A stretch of DNA of 13,174 nucleotides, from NCBI GenBank assembly GCA_037442845.1, contig JBBIPL010000066.1, forward strand, positions 1-13,174. The letters are read 5' to 3'. Source of the stretch: PFJX01 sp037442845 (GTDB lineage Bacteria > Pseudomonadota > Gammaproteobacteria > Burkholderiales > Thiobacillaceae). Every line of letters starts with the position of its first letter. Positions within the stretch are counted from its first letter, which is position 1. Shown piece after piece: positions 7,789 to 13,174 of the stretch. A program made the translations under genes and the position numbers. Below the pieces are notes generated by a model. The model did not search any database. It saw nothing but the letters and a program-made list of their open reading frames with translations, and was not told where the DNA came from.

Positions 7789-8871
7789 CTATCCCTCGGC
7801 GCGATAAAGCCCGAAGGGGTCGTCGGGATCGATGCCGTCCATGAAGGGCTTGTCGCGATCGCGATGGGTCAATTGATACATGCACCCCATCCAGTTGCCG
7901 ATGACCGCCTCGGCGGTGTCGTGCCAGGTGTTGTCCAGTTGCGCCGCGACCAGGGCCTCGGGGAATTCCGGCGCCGGCTGGCCCGCCGCGCGCGCGGCCA
8001 GCAGGCGGTCGCGCCACTCCAGCAGGATGGCCTGCTCGTGCGGGCGCAGATAGTGCTCGGGAAAGGGCGGGAAGGCGGGCAGGGCGCCCTGGGCATGCAG
8101 CAGGGCGTCGCGCTTGTATTCCTTGAGCAGGGAGATGGTGTCGTACTCCGGGTGGCCCTGGAAGAACACCATGCGGATGCCGTCGCGGCTGGTGGCCAGA
8201 TGCACGCCCACCGCCTCGCTTTCCACCAGCACGCGCAGGCCGGCCGCCTCGAACTGGGCGCGGGAGACGTCGTTCCAGCGCGAATGCGGCACGTCGAAGC
8301 GGGTGTTGACGTCCGCCACCAGGGGATGGCGCTTCTCCACCACGCGGTGCGAGAACACGCCCCAGCGCTTGCTCGCCTGTTTCACGCGCGGCTGCCGGTA
8401 GCGGAAGTGCAGCACCGCGTGCGTGGCCAGGCAGGACAGCAGGGTGGTGGTGACGTTCGCCCAGGCCCAGTCGATGACCTCGCCCAGGGGCTGCCAGAAA
8501 GGCTCCCGCGACAAATCCTCGCCGGTGACGTTGGCGCCGGTGATGATCAGCGCGTCCAGGCCCTCGGCGCGGATCTTCTCGAACGGTTCGTAATAGCGCG
8601 CGATGTGGGCGGCCGCCTTGGCCCCGCGCGGGATGGCGTCGAGGGTGAAGGGATGCACGTAGAACTGGGCGATGGGGTTGCTCTCCCCCACCAGGCGGAA
8701 GAACTGGCGTTCGGTGGCCTCCAGCGCGGCGTCCGGCATCATGTTGAGCAGGCCGATGTGCAGTTCGCGGATGTCCTGGTGCAGCGCCCGTTCCTCCGGC
8801 AGCACGATGGTGGTGCCGGCTTCGCGCAGGCGTTGCAGGGCGGGCAGGTCGTTGTGGGCGACGATGGGCAT
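7789..8871 (-). CDS. metA: Homoserine O-acyltransferase MetA (annotated type: O-succinyltransferase)
   Basis: MetA acylates the hydroxyl of L-homoserine from an acyl-CoA, the first committed step of methionine synthesis in the cytoplasm. The protein has 360 residues; E. coli MetA has 309, and the excess is at the C-terminus (beyond about 300). The glutamine-amidotransferase-like fold shows the catalytic Cys147 (LLSCLATH), His240 and Glu242 (FFQGHPEYD), all offset by +5 from E. coli C142, H235 and E237. At the position linked to acyl-CoA choice (E. coli residue 111, Gly for succinyl and Glu for acetyl in characterised members) this protein has Thr116, so the acyl donor is uncertain. The ATG is supported by AGGAGG (complement of 8877-8882) five bases upstream, overlapping the stop codon of the preceding ATPase gene. 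Confidence 0.9.
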   Translation of the reverse strand: MPIVAHNDLPALQRLREAGTTIVLPEERALHQDIRELHIGLLNMMPDAALEATERQFFRLVGESNPIAQFYVHPFTLDAIPRGAKAAAHIARYYEPFEKIRAEGLDALIITGANVTGEDLSREPFWQPLGEVIDWAWANVTTTLLSCLATHAVLHFRYRQPRVKQASKRWGVFSHRVVEKRHPLVADVNTRFDVPHSRWNDVSRAQFEAAGLRVLVESEAVGVHLATSRDGIRMVFFQGHPEYDTISLLKEYKRDALLHAQGALPAFPPFPEHYLRPHEQAILLEWRDRLLAARAAGQPAPEFPEALVAAQLDNTWHDTAEAVIGNWMGCMYQLTHRDRDKPFMDGIDPDDPFGLYRAEG

Positions 8872-8881
8872 GGCGGCCTCC

Positions 8882-9730
8882 TCAGTTCTTGCGCGCGATG
8901 GCGGCCTCGACCAGATCGAGAAAGTCCGCTTCGCTCTTGACCTGGGCCACTTCCCGCGAGGTGACGGTATAGCCGTGCGGCCCGGCGATCGCCTCGTAGC
9001 GCGGCACGCGCGCATGGAACAGGCGCGGGAACACCCAGCGGGTGAAGTCGTCGGGCACGATCTGGGCGACGAACTCGACGCCCTTCTCCGCCATGTACAC
9101 GGGCAGATGCTCGGCCAGGAAGGCCGGGCGGTAATACAGCGGCTTCGGGTCGGACTGGGCGCGGCGGATCAGGGTGTCCTCCTCCTCGCGCGTGGTCACC
9201 TGGATGTAGAGGATCAGGGTGTGCTCGGCCAGCAGCTCGATGACCGAGTCATCCTCCAGCTCGCACAGGCTGCCGCCGACGTCGTTGACGAAGTGGGCGT
9301 AGCCGTAGATTTCCCGCGCCTTGCGGATGAACTCCGGCACGTCGCGCATGGCGGCGATCTCCGCCTCTCGGTAGAGGGCCTGGCGCTGGCTGAACTCGGG
9401 CAGCGAAAGACCGGCGTGGTCCGGGTCGCCGAGTTTGCCGACGAAGGACAGCACCGGCCCCAGGTCCTCGATCTTGATGTTGTTGCGGATGTCGATCCAG
9501 TCGTTGCGCAGCAGCTCCTTGAGAAAGGGCACGGTCATCGCCTGCTGCTTAATGAGGTCGAGGATGGGCTCGTCCAGGTAGCGCGTGCCGATGCGGTAGT
9601 CGCCGGAGTAATGGAACCAGTCGTGCCGGCGCAAGAGGCCCGAGATATAGGTCTTGCCCACGCCGGACATGCCCAGCAGGGTGATGTTCCTGCGCTGCCA
9701 GGCGCGGAAGGATTGGGGGGTGAACTTCAT
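8882..9730 (-). CDS. P-loop ATPase/kinase-like protein of unknown function, coupled to metA
   Basis: I do not recognise a named function. The 282-residue protein has a clear Walker A, GMSGVGKT (20-27), directly after a beta strand (NITLL). A DYRIGTRYLDE segment (44-54) lies where shikimate-kinase-like enzymes bind substrate, and AHFVNDVGGS (145-154) is a possible Walker B region. An acidic/arginine stretch TTREEEDTLIRR (179-190) may act as a lid. There is no signal peptide or membrane segment. Its TGA overlaps the metA ribosome site and it starts the two-gene unit, so a role tied to methionine or homoserine metabolism is inferred. The ATG at 9730 lacks a strong ribosome site; the frame stays open far upstream but that part is not protein-like. 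A small-molecule kinase or regulatory NTPase are equally possible. Confidence 0.8.
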   Translation of the reverse strand: MKFTPQSFRAWQRRNITLLGMSGVGKTYISGLLRRHDWFHYSGDYRIGTRYLDEPILDLIKQQAMTVPFLKELLRNDWIDIRNNIKIEDLGPVLSFVGKLGDPDHAGLSLPEFSQRQALYREAEIAAMRDVPEFIRKAREIYGYAHFVNDVGGSLCELEDDSVIELLAEHTLILYIQVTTREEEDTLIRRAQSDPKPLYYRPAFLAEHLPVYMAEKGVEFVAQIVPDDFTRWVFPRLFHARVPRYEAIAGPHGYTVTSREVAQVKSEADFLDLVEAAIARKN

Positions 9731-9823
9731 GGAGGCTGCCGGTCGCTGGTTGCAACAGCGTAAGTGTGCACTAGCCTGACATCGCGGTGAACTCGCAACC
9801 GACGACTTCAGGATTTCCAAATC

Positions 9824-9835
9824 CGTATCGATACG
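9824..9835. repeat. 12-bp perfect palindrome in the ATPase/hemP divergent region
   Basis: CGTATCGATACG reads the same on both strands. It lies just upstream of the hemP1 -35 element, in the 141-base gap between two divergent genes, which is a natural place for an operator. No regulator family is assigned. Confidence 0.45.
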
Positions 9836-9836
9836 C

Positions 9837-9865
9837 TTGCATACAAGAACCATTCTCATTAATAT
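9837..9865 (+). promoter_or_regulatory. hemP1 promoter candidate (TTGCAT-17-TAATAT)
   Basis: TTGCAT (9837-9842; 3/6 match) and TAATAT (9860-9865; 4/6 match) are spaced by exactly 17 bases in an AT-rich island. The predicted start site, about 6-7 bases after the -10, falls on or next to the hemP1 ATG at 9872, so the mRNA may have almost no leader. The Fur-like sequence fills the spacer, which would give direct iron repression. Confidence 0.5.
9844..9862 (+). promoter_or_regulatory. Fur-box-like operator
   Basis: The run ATTCTCATTAAT (9852-9863) matches 9 of 12 positions of two Fur hexamers (ATTATC repeated). Around the centre at 9851 the right half, ATTCTCA, is ideal, while the left half, CAAGAAC, matches 4 of 7 positions of its complement. 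Its position inside the hemP1 promoter and the iron-uptake genes downstream support a Fur site. Confidence 0.5.
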
Positions 9866-9871
9866 GCGGCC

Positions 9872-10057
9872 ATGCTTACGCCGCCCCCCGCCCTCCAGCC
9901 CCAGCCGCCACGTGGCGACGCGCCCCAGGCGCCGCGTCCCGGCACAGTGCGGGCGCTGGATCTGCTGGGGGATCGGCGGGTCCTGCTGATCGAACATGCC
10001 GGCGAGCGCTACCAGTTGCGACTGACCCGCAACGGCAAGTTGATCCTGACCAAGTAA
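9872..10057 (+). CDS. hemP: Hemin uptake protein HemP (first copy)
   Basis: This is a 61-residue protein whose last 35 residues are the HemP family core, LLGDRRVLLIEHAGERYQL followed by RLTRNGKLILTK. The first 25 residues are Pro/Ala-rich and unlike the core. HemP proteins are small cytoplasmic proteins that sit beside haem or siderophore uptake genes and are usually Fur-regulated; in Burkholderia HemP acts as an activator of haem receptor expression. The ATG at 9872 has no Shine-Dalgarno sequence, and the predicted promoter would start transcription there. A GTG at 9947 is a less likely start. A second, shorter copy lies at 10952. Confidence 0.9.
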   Translation: MLTPPPALQPQPPRGDAPQAPRPGTVRALDLLGDRRVLLIEHAGERYQLRLTRNGKLILTK

Positions 10058-10092
10058 GCGCGCCGCGCGAAGATTTCCCGCAAGCGAGCCAG

Positions 10093-10137
10093 GGGGCCTG
10101 CGCCCCGGTAGCCAGCCAGTGATGACTGTGTTTACCG
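10093..10137 (+). other. Two consecutive stem-loop candidates in the hemP1-uORF gap
   Basis: GGGGC (10093-10097) pairs with GCCCC (10102-10106). Further on, CGGTA (10106-10110) pairs with TACCG (10133-10137), with an inner stem CAGT/ACTG (10117-10128) around a four-base loop. The second structure ends three bases before the uORF ribosome site. The two stems share base 10106. No T-tract follows, so this is not a classic terminator. Confidence 0.3.
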
Positions 10138-10150
10138 ATGGGAGTAGTCC

Positions 10151-10216
10151 ATGTCTGCCGCTTCGAACCTTACCTGCCGTCCACATCGCTCCCCGTGCGC
10201 CATGGCGTTCCGCTGA
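10151..10216 (+). CDS. Putative 21-residue leader peptide (uORF) ahead of the DUF2325 gene
   Basis: An ATG with a good ribosome site (GGGAG at 10140-10144, six bases upstream) opens a 21-codon frame ending in TGA at 10214-10216. Its core is TCRPHRSPCAMAFR (residues 8-21), with Cys9, His12 and Cys16, four Arg/His-rich turns and a terminal Arg. The stop is ten bases before the DUF2325 ATG (10227), which lacks its own ribosome site, so ribosomes finishing the uORF could reinitiate there. This suggests a regulatory leader peptide, perhaps sensing a metal, cysteine or arginine supply, but the function is inference. It is short enough that chance cannot be excluded. Confidence 0.45.
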   Translation: MSAASNLTCRPHRSPCAMAFR

Positions 10217-10226
10217 GCGCCGCGAG

Positions 10227-10955
10227 ATGAGCATGAACGGCGCATCCAGCTCCGGGGCCGGCAAATCCAGCGCCCGCCGCGCCGCCCGTGAGGACCGGCG
10301 GGTGGCGGAATTGCGTGCGCGTTTGCGCGAGCGGGACAGGGAGTTGGCCGCCCTAACCCGGCGTCTGCAAAGCTTCGAGACCGGCGTCGCCATGGTCGCC
10401 ATGGGCCGCCGCCTGTTGCTGGCGGAAGCCCAGGCGGCGCGCGCCACGGAACTGGAGAGCCGCCTGCTGACGCTGGAAACGCGCTTGGGTCCCTTGCGCG
10501 CCGAGCGGGCCCGGTTGACGCGCGAACTGGAGGAGGCCAGCGCCGAGCGGGATGCGCTGGAGCGGCTCTGGATCGAGGAATCTCAGTTCCTCTGCGACGG
10601 CGATTGCGAGGCCTGCAACCTTGGTCTGGCCGGCCGCTGCGTGCTCTGCGTCGGCGGCCGCGCGCCGTTGCTGCCGCAGTACCGCCAACTGGCCGAACGC
10701 CTGGGCGTGCGCCTCATCCACCATGACGGCGGACGCGAAGAGCGCATCGCCCTGCTGCCCGAGATGCTCGACGCCTCGGATGCGGTCATCTGCCCGATGG
10801 ATTGCGTCGGCCCCCAGGCCTATTACCAGCTCAAGAAGCACTGCAAGCAGAAGCGCAAGCCCTGCGTGCTGACCCGCAATTCCGGCATCGCCGGCTTCGC
10901 CGCGGCCCTGCGGCGGATCGCCCAGGGCCGCGCAGACATCGACGCCCAGACATGA
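10227..10955 (+). CDS. Cysteine-rich coiled-coil protein with C-terminal DUF2325 domain
   Basis: This 242-residue protein has three parts. A charged Arg/Glu/Leu-rich coiled coil spans about 15-118. A cysteine knuckle follows, Cx3Cx2Cx7Cx2C at C123, C127, C130, C138 and C141. A DUF2325 domain (about 138-230) opens with VLCVGGRAPLLPQYRQLAE and continues with ICPMDCVG, CKQKRKPCV and TRNSG; it adds C189, C193, C206 and C213, nine cysteines in all. No signal peptide or membrane segment is seen. The fold of DUF2325 resembles a small Rossmann-like unit, but its activity is unknown. The cysteine set suggests a bound metal or Fe-S cluster. The gene lies between two hemP copies and overlaps the second by ATGA. 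An upstream in-frame GTG at 10119 is rejected because it has no ribosome site and that stretch is not protein-like. Confidence 0.85.
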   Translation: MSMNGASSSGAGKSSARRAAREDRRVAELRARLRERDRELAALTRRLQSFETGVAMVAMGRRLLLAEAQAARATELESRLLTLETRLGPLRAERARLTRELEEASAERDALERLWIEESQFLCDGDCEACNLGLAGRCVLCVGGRAPLLPQYRQLAERLGVRLIHHDGGREERIALLPEMLDASDAVICPMDCVGPQAYYQLKKHCKQKRKPCVLTRNSGIAGFAAALRRIAQGRADIDAQT

Positions 10956-11110
10956 ACCCGAGCAACCCCCCGCCGCCGGCGCCAGGCACGACGCCCACCT
11001 ACCAGAGCCGCGACCTGTTCCAGGGCGGCAAGGTGGTGATCATCGTGCACGAGGGGCGCGAGTACCAGTTGCGCGTCACCCAGGCCGGCAAGCTGATCCT
11101 GACCGCCTGA
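10952..11110 (+). CDS. hemP: Hemin uptake protein HemP (second copy, short)
   Basis: A 52-residue HemP paralogue. Its core (VVIIVHEGREYQLRVTQAGK then LILTA) aligns without gaps with that of the first copy (VLLIEHAGERYQLRLTRNGK then LILTK), but the N-terminal parts differ. It starts at an ATGA overlap with the DUF2325 gene and has no separate ribosome site, so its synthesis should depend on translation of that gene. It lies 35 bases before tonB. Confidence 0.88.
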   Translation: MNPSNPPPPAPGTTPTYQSRDLFQGGKVVIIVHEGREYQLRVTQAGKLILTA

Positions 11111-11145
11111 GGCCTGAAGCACGCATGCCGAAACAAGGAACGTTC

Positions 11146-11976
11146 ATGCCGCGGCCCCGTTCAACCGCCGATTTCGCCGGCGCCATGCAGGCGGTGTCTG
11201 GCATGGACGCCGAAGCCGCGCCGTCACGGAAAAACCATGCCCCGTCCCGCGACGACCGAAACGCAACGCGCATGGCCATCAGCATCGCCTACGGCGCGTG
11301 CGGCAACTGGCGCACCCTGGCCGGGGTGGCGGCGGCGCACCTCGGTCTGCTCTTCATCCTGCTGAGCATGGAGCCGGTGGCGCGCGCCATCGACCTGACG
11401 CGGCCCCTGATGGTCAGCCTGCTGACGCCGCCGGCGCCGCCCGCCCCACCGGTCGTGGAGCGGCCCAAACCCTTGCCGCCCAGTCCGCGCGTGGAGCAGC
11501 AGCCGCCGCCCTTGCCGCCGCCGCCGCTGCTGAGCGCGCCCGAAACGGCGCCGTCGCCGGTGGTGACGGCGCCGCCCCCGCCGGAGCCGGCGCCCGTACC
11601 GGCGATCCTGCCGCCGCCCGCGCCCGCGCCCGCGCCGGTCAAGCCGGCGCCTGTCATCGCCTCCGCGCCGCCCGCGCCTGCGGTCGAGGCGGTGCTGGCG
11701 CCGCGCTTCGATGCCGACTATCTGCACAATCCCGCCCCCGCTTATCCGGCCCTTTCCCGCCGCATGGGCGAGCAGGGGCGGGTGCTGCTGCGCGTGTACG
11801 TGCACGCGGACGGCAGCCCCGGCCAGGTGGATATCCGCGAGTCGAGCGGTTTTGATCGGCTCGACCGCGCCGCCCGCGACACCGTCGCCCGCTGGCGATT
11901 CCTGCCGGCGCGCCAGGGCGATCGCGCGGTACCCGCCTGGGTGCTGGTGCCCATTTCTTTCAGTTTGAGGAGTTGA
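11146..11976 (+). CDS. tonB: Energy transducer TonB
   Basis: TonB spans the periplasm and passes proton-motive energy from ExbBD to outer-membrane receptors. With this start it has 276 residues: an unusual 56-residue hydrophilic N-terminus, one membrane segment (about 57-79) holding the functional His65 (VAAAHLGLL), a Pro-rich spacer (about 95-178), and a C-terminal TonB domain (about 196-274; AYPALSRRMGEQGRV, VDIRESSGFDRLD, RWRFLP). The Ser normally four residues before the His is Val61 here. ATG 11146 is preferred for its AAGGAA at 11135-11140. An upstream ATG at 11125 and downstream ATGs at 11185, 11203 and 11272 are in frame; the last would give a typical N-terminus of about 16 residues but has no ribosome site. 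exbB follows. Confidence 0.92.
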   Translation: MPRPRSTADFAGAMQAVSGMDAEAAPSRKNHAPSRDDRNATRMAISIAYGACGNWRTLAGVAAAHLGLLFILLSMEPVARAIDLTRPLMVSLLTPPAPPAPPVVERPKPLPPSPRVEQQPPPLPPPPLLSAPETAPSPVVTAPPPPEPAPVPAILPPPAPAPAPVKPAPVIASAPPAPAVEAVLAPRFDADYLHNPAPAYPALSRRMGEQGRVLLRVYVHADGSPGQVDIRESSGFDRLDRAARDTVARWRFLPARQGDRAVPAWVLVPISFSLRS

Positions 11977-11981
11977 TTCGC

Positions 11982-12737
11982 ATGGAACCGCAAACCCTGG
12001 GCTTCGCCCATTTCATCGGCCAGGCCGACGGCGTCGCGCATTTCCTGCTGGCGACGATGCTGCTGATGTCCGTCGCCACCTGGTACCTGATCGCCAGCAA
12101 GGCCTGGGGCAACTGGCGCATGCGGCAACGCGCGCGCGCCTTCCTGCGCCATTTCTGGGATGCCGCGGACATGAACGCGGTGGCTTCGTATATTCGCGCC
12201 CAGGGCGTCGGCGACCCCTTCTCGCACCTGACCCACCATGCCCTGCGCGCCGCCGAGCAGTACCAGAACAAGACCGGCAAGCGCCTGATCGAGGCCGGCA
12301 ACGCCGATGAATTCCTCACCCGCGCCCTGCGCCGCGCCATCGAGCAGGACACCGCGCGCCTGGAATACGGCCACACCGTGCTCGCCTCGGTGGCCTCCAG
12401 CGCGCCCTTCGTCGGCCTGTTCGGCACCGTCTGGGGCATCTACCACGCCCTGCTGGCCATCGGCATGAGCGGCCAGGGCACCCTGGACAAGGTCGCCGGC
12501 CCGGTCGGCGAGGCCCTGATCATGACCGCCCTGGGCCTGGCCGTGGCCATTCCCGCGGTGCTCGCCTACAACGCCTTCAGCCGCGCCAACCGGGTGATGC
12601 TGGCGGAGCTGGACGGCTTCGCGCACGACCTGTTCACCTACATGTCCACCGGCAACCGGGAAGAACCCGATAGCCGCCGCGCTCCCGGCAAGGTCGCCGT
12701 GCTCGCCGAGGCGCGCGCCGCGGCGGGAGGCGCGTGA
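11982..12737 (+). CDS. exbB: TonB-system motor protein ExbB (MotA/TolQ/ExbB proton channel family)
   Basis: ExbB (251 residues) forms the inner-membrane pentameric channel that, with ExbD, uses the proton gradient to energise TonB. Three membrane segments are visible: about 20-40, 130-152 (HTVLASVASSAPFVGLFGTVWGIY region) and 178-200 (EALIMTALGLAVAIPAVLAY). Glu177 in PVGEALIMTALG is the conserved membrane-embedded acidic residue. The start ATG 11982 has GAGGAG at 11967-11972, nine bases upstream; a TTG at 11973 in the tonB stop is a weaker alternative. It overlaps the exbD ATG by one base (TGATG). Confidence 0.96.
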   Translation: MEPQTLGFAHFIGQADGVAHFLLATMLLMSVATWYLIASKAWGNWRMRQRARAFLRHFWDAADMNAVASYIRAQGVGDPFSHLTHHALRAAEQYQNKTGKRLIEAGNADEFLTRALRRAIEQDTARLEYGHTVLASVASSAPFVGLFGTVWGIYHALLAIGMSGQGTLDKVAGPVGEALIMTALGLAVAIPAVLAYNAFSRANRVMLAELDGFAHDLFTYMSTGNREEPDSRRAPGKVAVLAEARAAAGGA

Positions 12738-13159
12738 TGGCCTTCGGCGGCTTCTCCGGCAACCGCGCCGGCCAGCCGGTGGCGGAAATCAACATGATCC
12801 CGCTCATCGACGTCATGCTGGTGCTGCTGGTCATCTTCATCATCACCGCGCCCCTGCTCACCCACGCGGTGAAGATCGACCTGCCGCGCGCGTCGCACCA
12901 ACTCAACGTGGTGCAGCGCGAGAACGTGCACCTGTCGATCGACGCCGCCGGCGTCGTCCACTGGAACGGCGAGGCGCTCGACGAAGGCGCCTGGCGCGCG
13001 CGCATGGCGGCTGCCGCCAAATTGGAGCCGCAGCCGGAAATGCACCTCCGCGCCGACGGCGACCTCGCCTACCAGCGCGTGGTGACGGTGATGGCCGACG
13101 CGGCGCGCGCGGGATTGACGCGCATCGGCTTCATTACCGACCCGCGCGAGGCGCGCTGA
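12737..13159 (+). CDS. exbD: TonB-system accessory protein ExbD (TolR family)
   Basis: ExbD (140 residues) is the single-pass partner of ExbB. The cytoplasmic N-terminus leads into EINMIPLIDVMLVLLVIFIITA, in which Asp25 matches the essential proton-path Asp25 of E. coli ExbD; the rest is the periplasmic domain, ending FITDPREAR. ATG 12737 has GGGAGG at 12725-12730, six bases upstream, which favours it over the GTG at 12734. The last 15 bases of the window after its stop hold nothing recognisable. Confidence 0.96.
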   Translation: MAFGGFSGNRAGQPVAEINMIPLIDVMLVLLVIFIITAPLLTHAVKIDLPRASHQLNVVQRENVHLSIDAAGVVHWNGEALDEGAWRARMAAAAKLEPQPEMHLRADGDLAYQRVVTVMADAARAGLTRIGFITDPREAR

Positions 13160-13174
13160 ACCGTCCACCCCCTT

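Noticed and set aside
6985..8940. 651-codon plus-strand frame opposite dksA and metA
   Set aside because: Shadow frame of two recognised minus-strand genes, with no domain motif; the same holds for the 8672-9763 plus-strand frame opposite the ATPase.
9731..9871. SAM riboswitch upstream of the metA unit
   Set aside because: No SAM-I or SAM-II conserved core could be recognised on the minus strand, and the ATPase lies between this leader and metA. A covariance-model search would settle it.
10119..10226. Earlier start of the DUF2325 protein at GTG 10119
   Set aside because: No ribosome site, composition unlike the rest, and the uORF with a good ribosome site occupies another frame of the same stretch.
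1..13174. tRNA, rRNA, CRISPR array, insertion sequence or attachment site
   Set aside because: None was recognised: no transposase-like protein, no spaced identical repeats, no tRNA-like cloverleaf; the window is almost fully covered by identified genes.

Overview
The window is GC-rich (about 70% by eye) and densely coding. It looks like a betaproteobacterial chromosome, perhaps Rhodocyclales or Nitrosomonadales/Hydrogenophilales. The evidence is a DksA of the one-cysteine type, a HoxFUYHW NAD-linked hydrogenase, MetA-type homoserine acylation, and a hemP/tonB/exbB/exbD iron-uptake cluster. The lineage is an inference from gene content; I could not run a search.

Layout. (1) 1-1721: the 3' part of priA (replication restart helicase), cut by the window edge. 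(2) 1806-6904, plus strand: a tight hydrogenase operon hoxF-hoxU-hoxY-hoxH-hoxW. It encodes the diaphorase (HoxFU), the [NiFe] hydrogenase module (HoxYH) and the endopeptidase that matures HoxH. Most joints are 4-bp stop/start overlaps, and a bidirectional terminator follows at 6914-6940. No hyp maturation genes or hoxI are present, so those must lie elsewhere. (3) 9730-6955, minus strand: an unassigned P-loop ATPase and metA (translationally coupled), then dksA with its own promoter. This DksA carries a 100-residue Lys/Ala/Pro-rich N-terminal extension. (4) 9872-13159, plus strand: hemP1, a 21-residue upstream ORF, a cysteine-rich DUF2325 coiled-coil protein, hemP2, tonB, exbB and exbD. This is a TonB energy-transduction and haem/iron-uptake locus, with a Fur-box-like sequence in the first promoter.

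How they fit together. The hydrogenase couples H2 oxidation to NAD+ reduction in the cytoplasm. The ATPase-metA pair commits homoserine to methionine synthesis. The TonB-ExbBD complex energises outer-membrane siderophore/haem receptors, none of which are encoded here.

The least explained parts are the hemP1-uORF-DUF2325-hemP2 segment (two HemP paralogues around a nine-cysteine protein, preceded by a Cys/His/Arg-containing short ORF with a good ribosome site) and the ATPase coupled to metA. No gene-free stretch exceeds 300 bases, and I saw no tRNA, rRNA, CRISPR array or insertion sequence.
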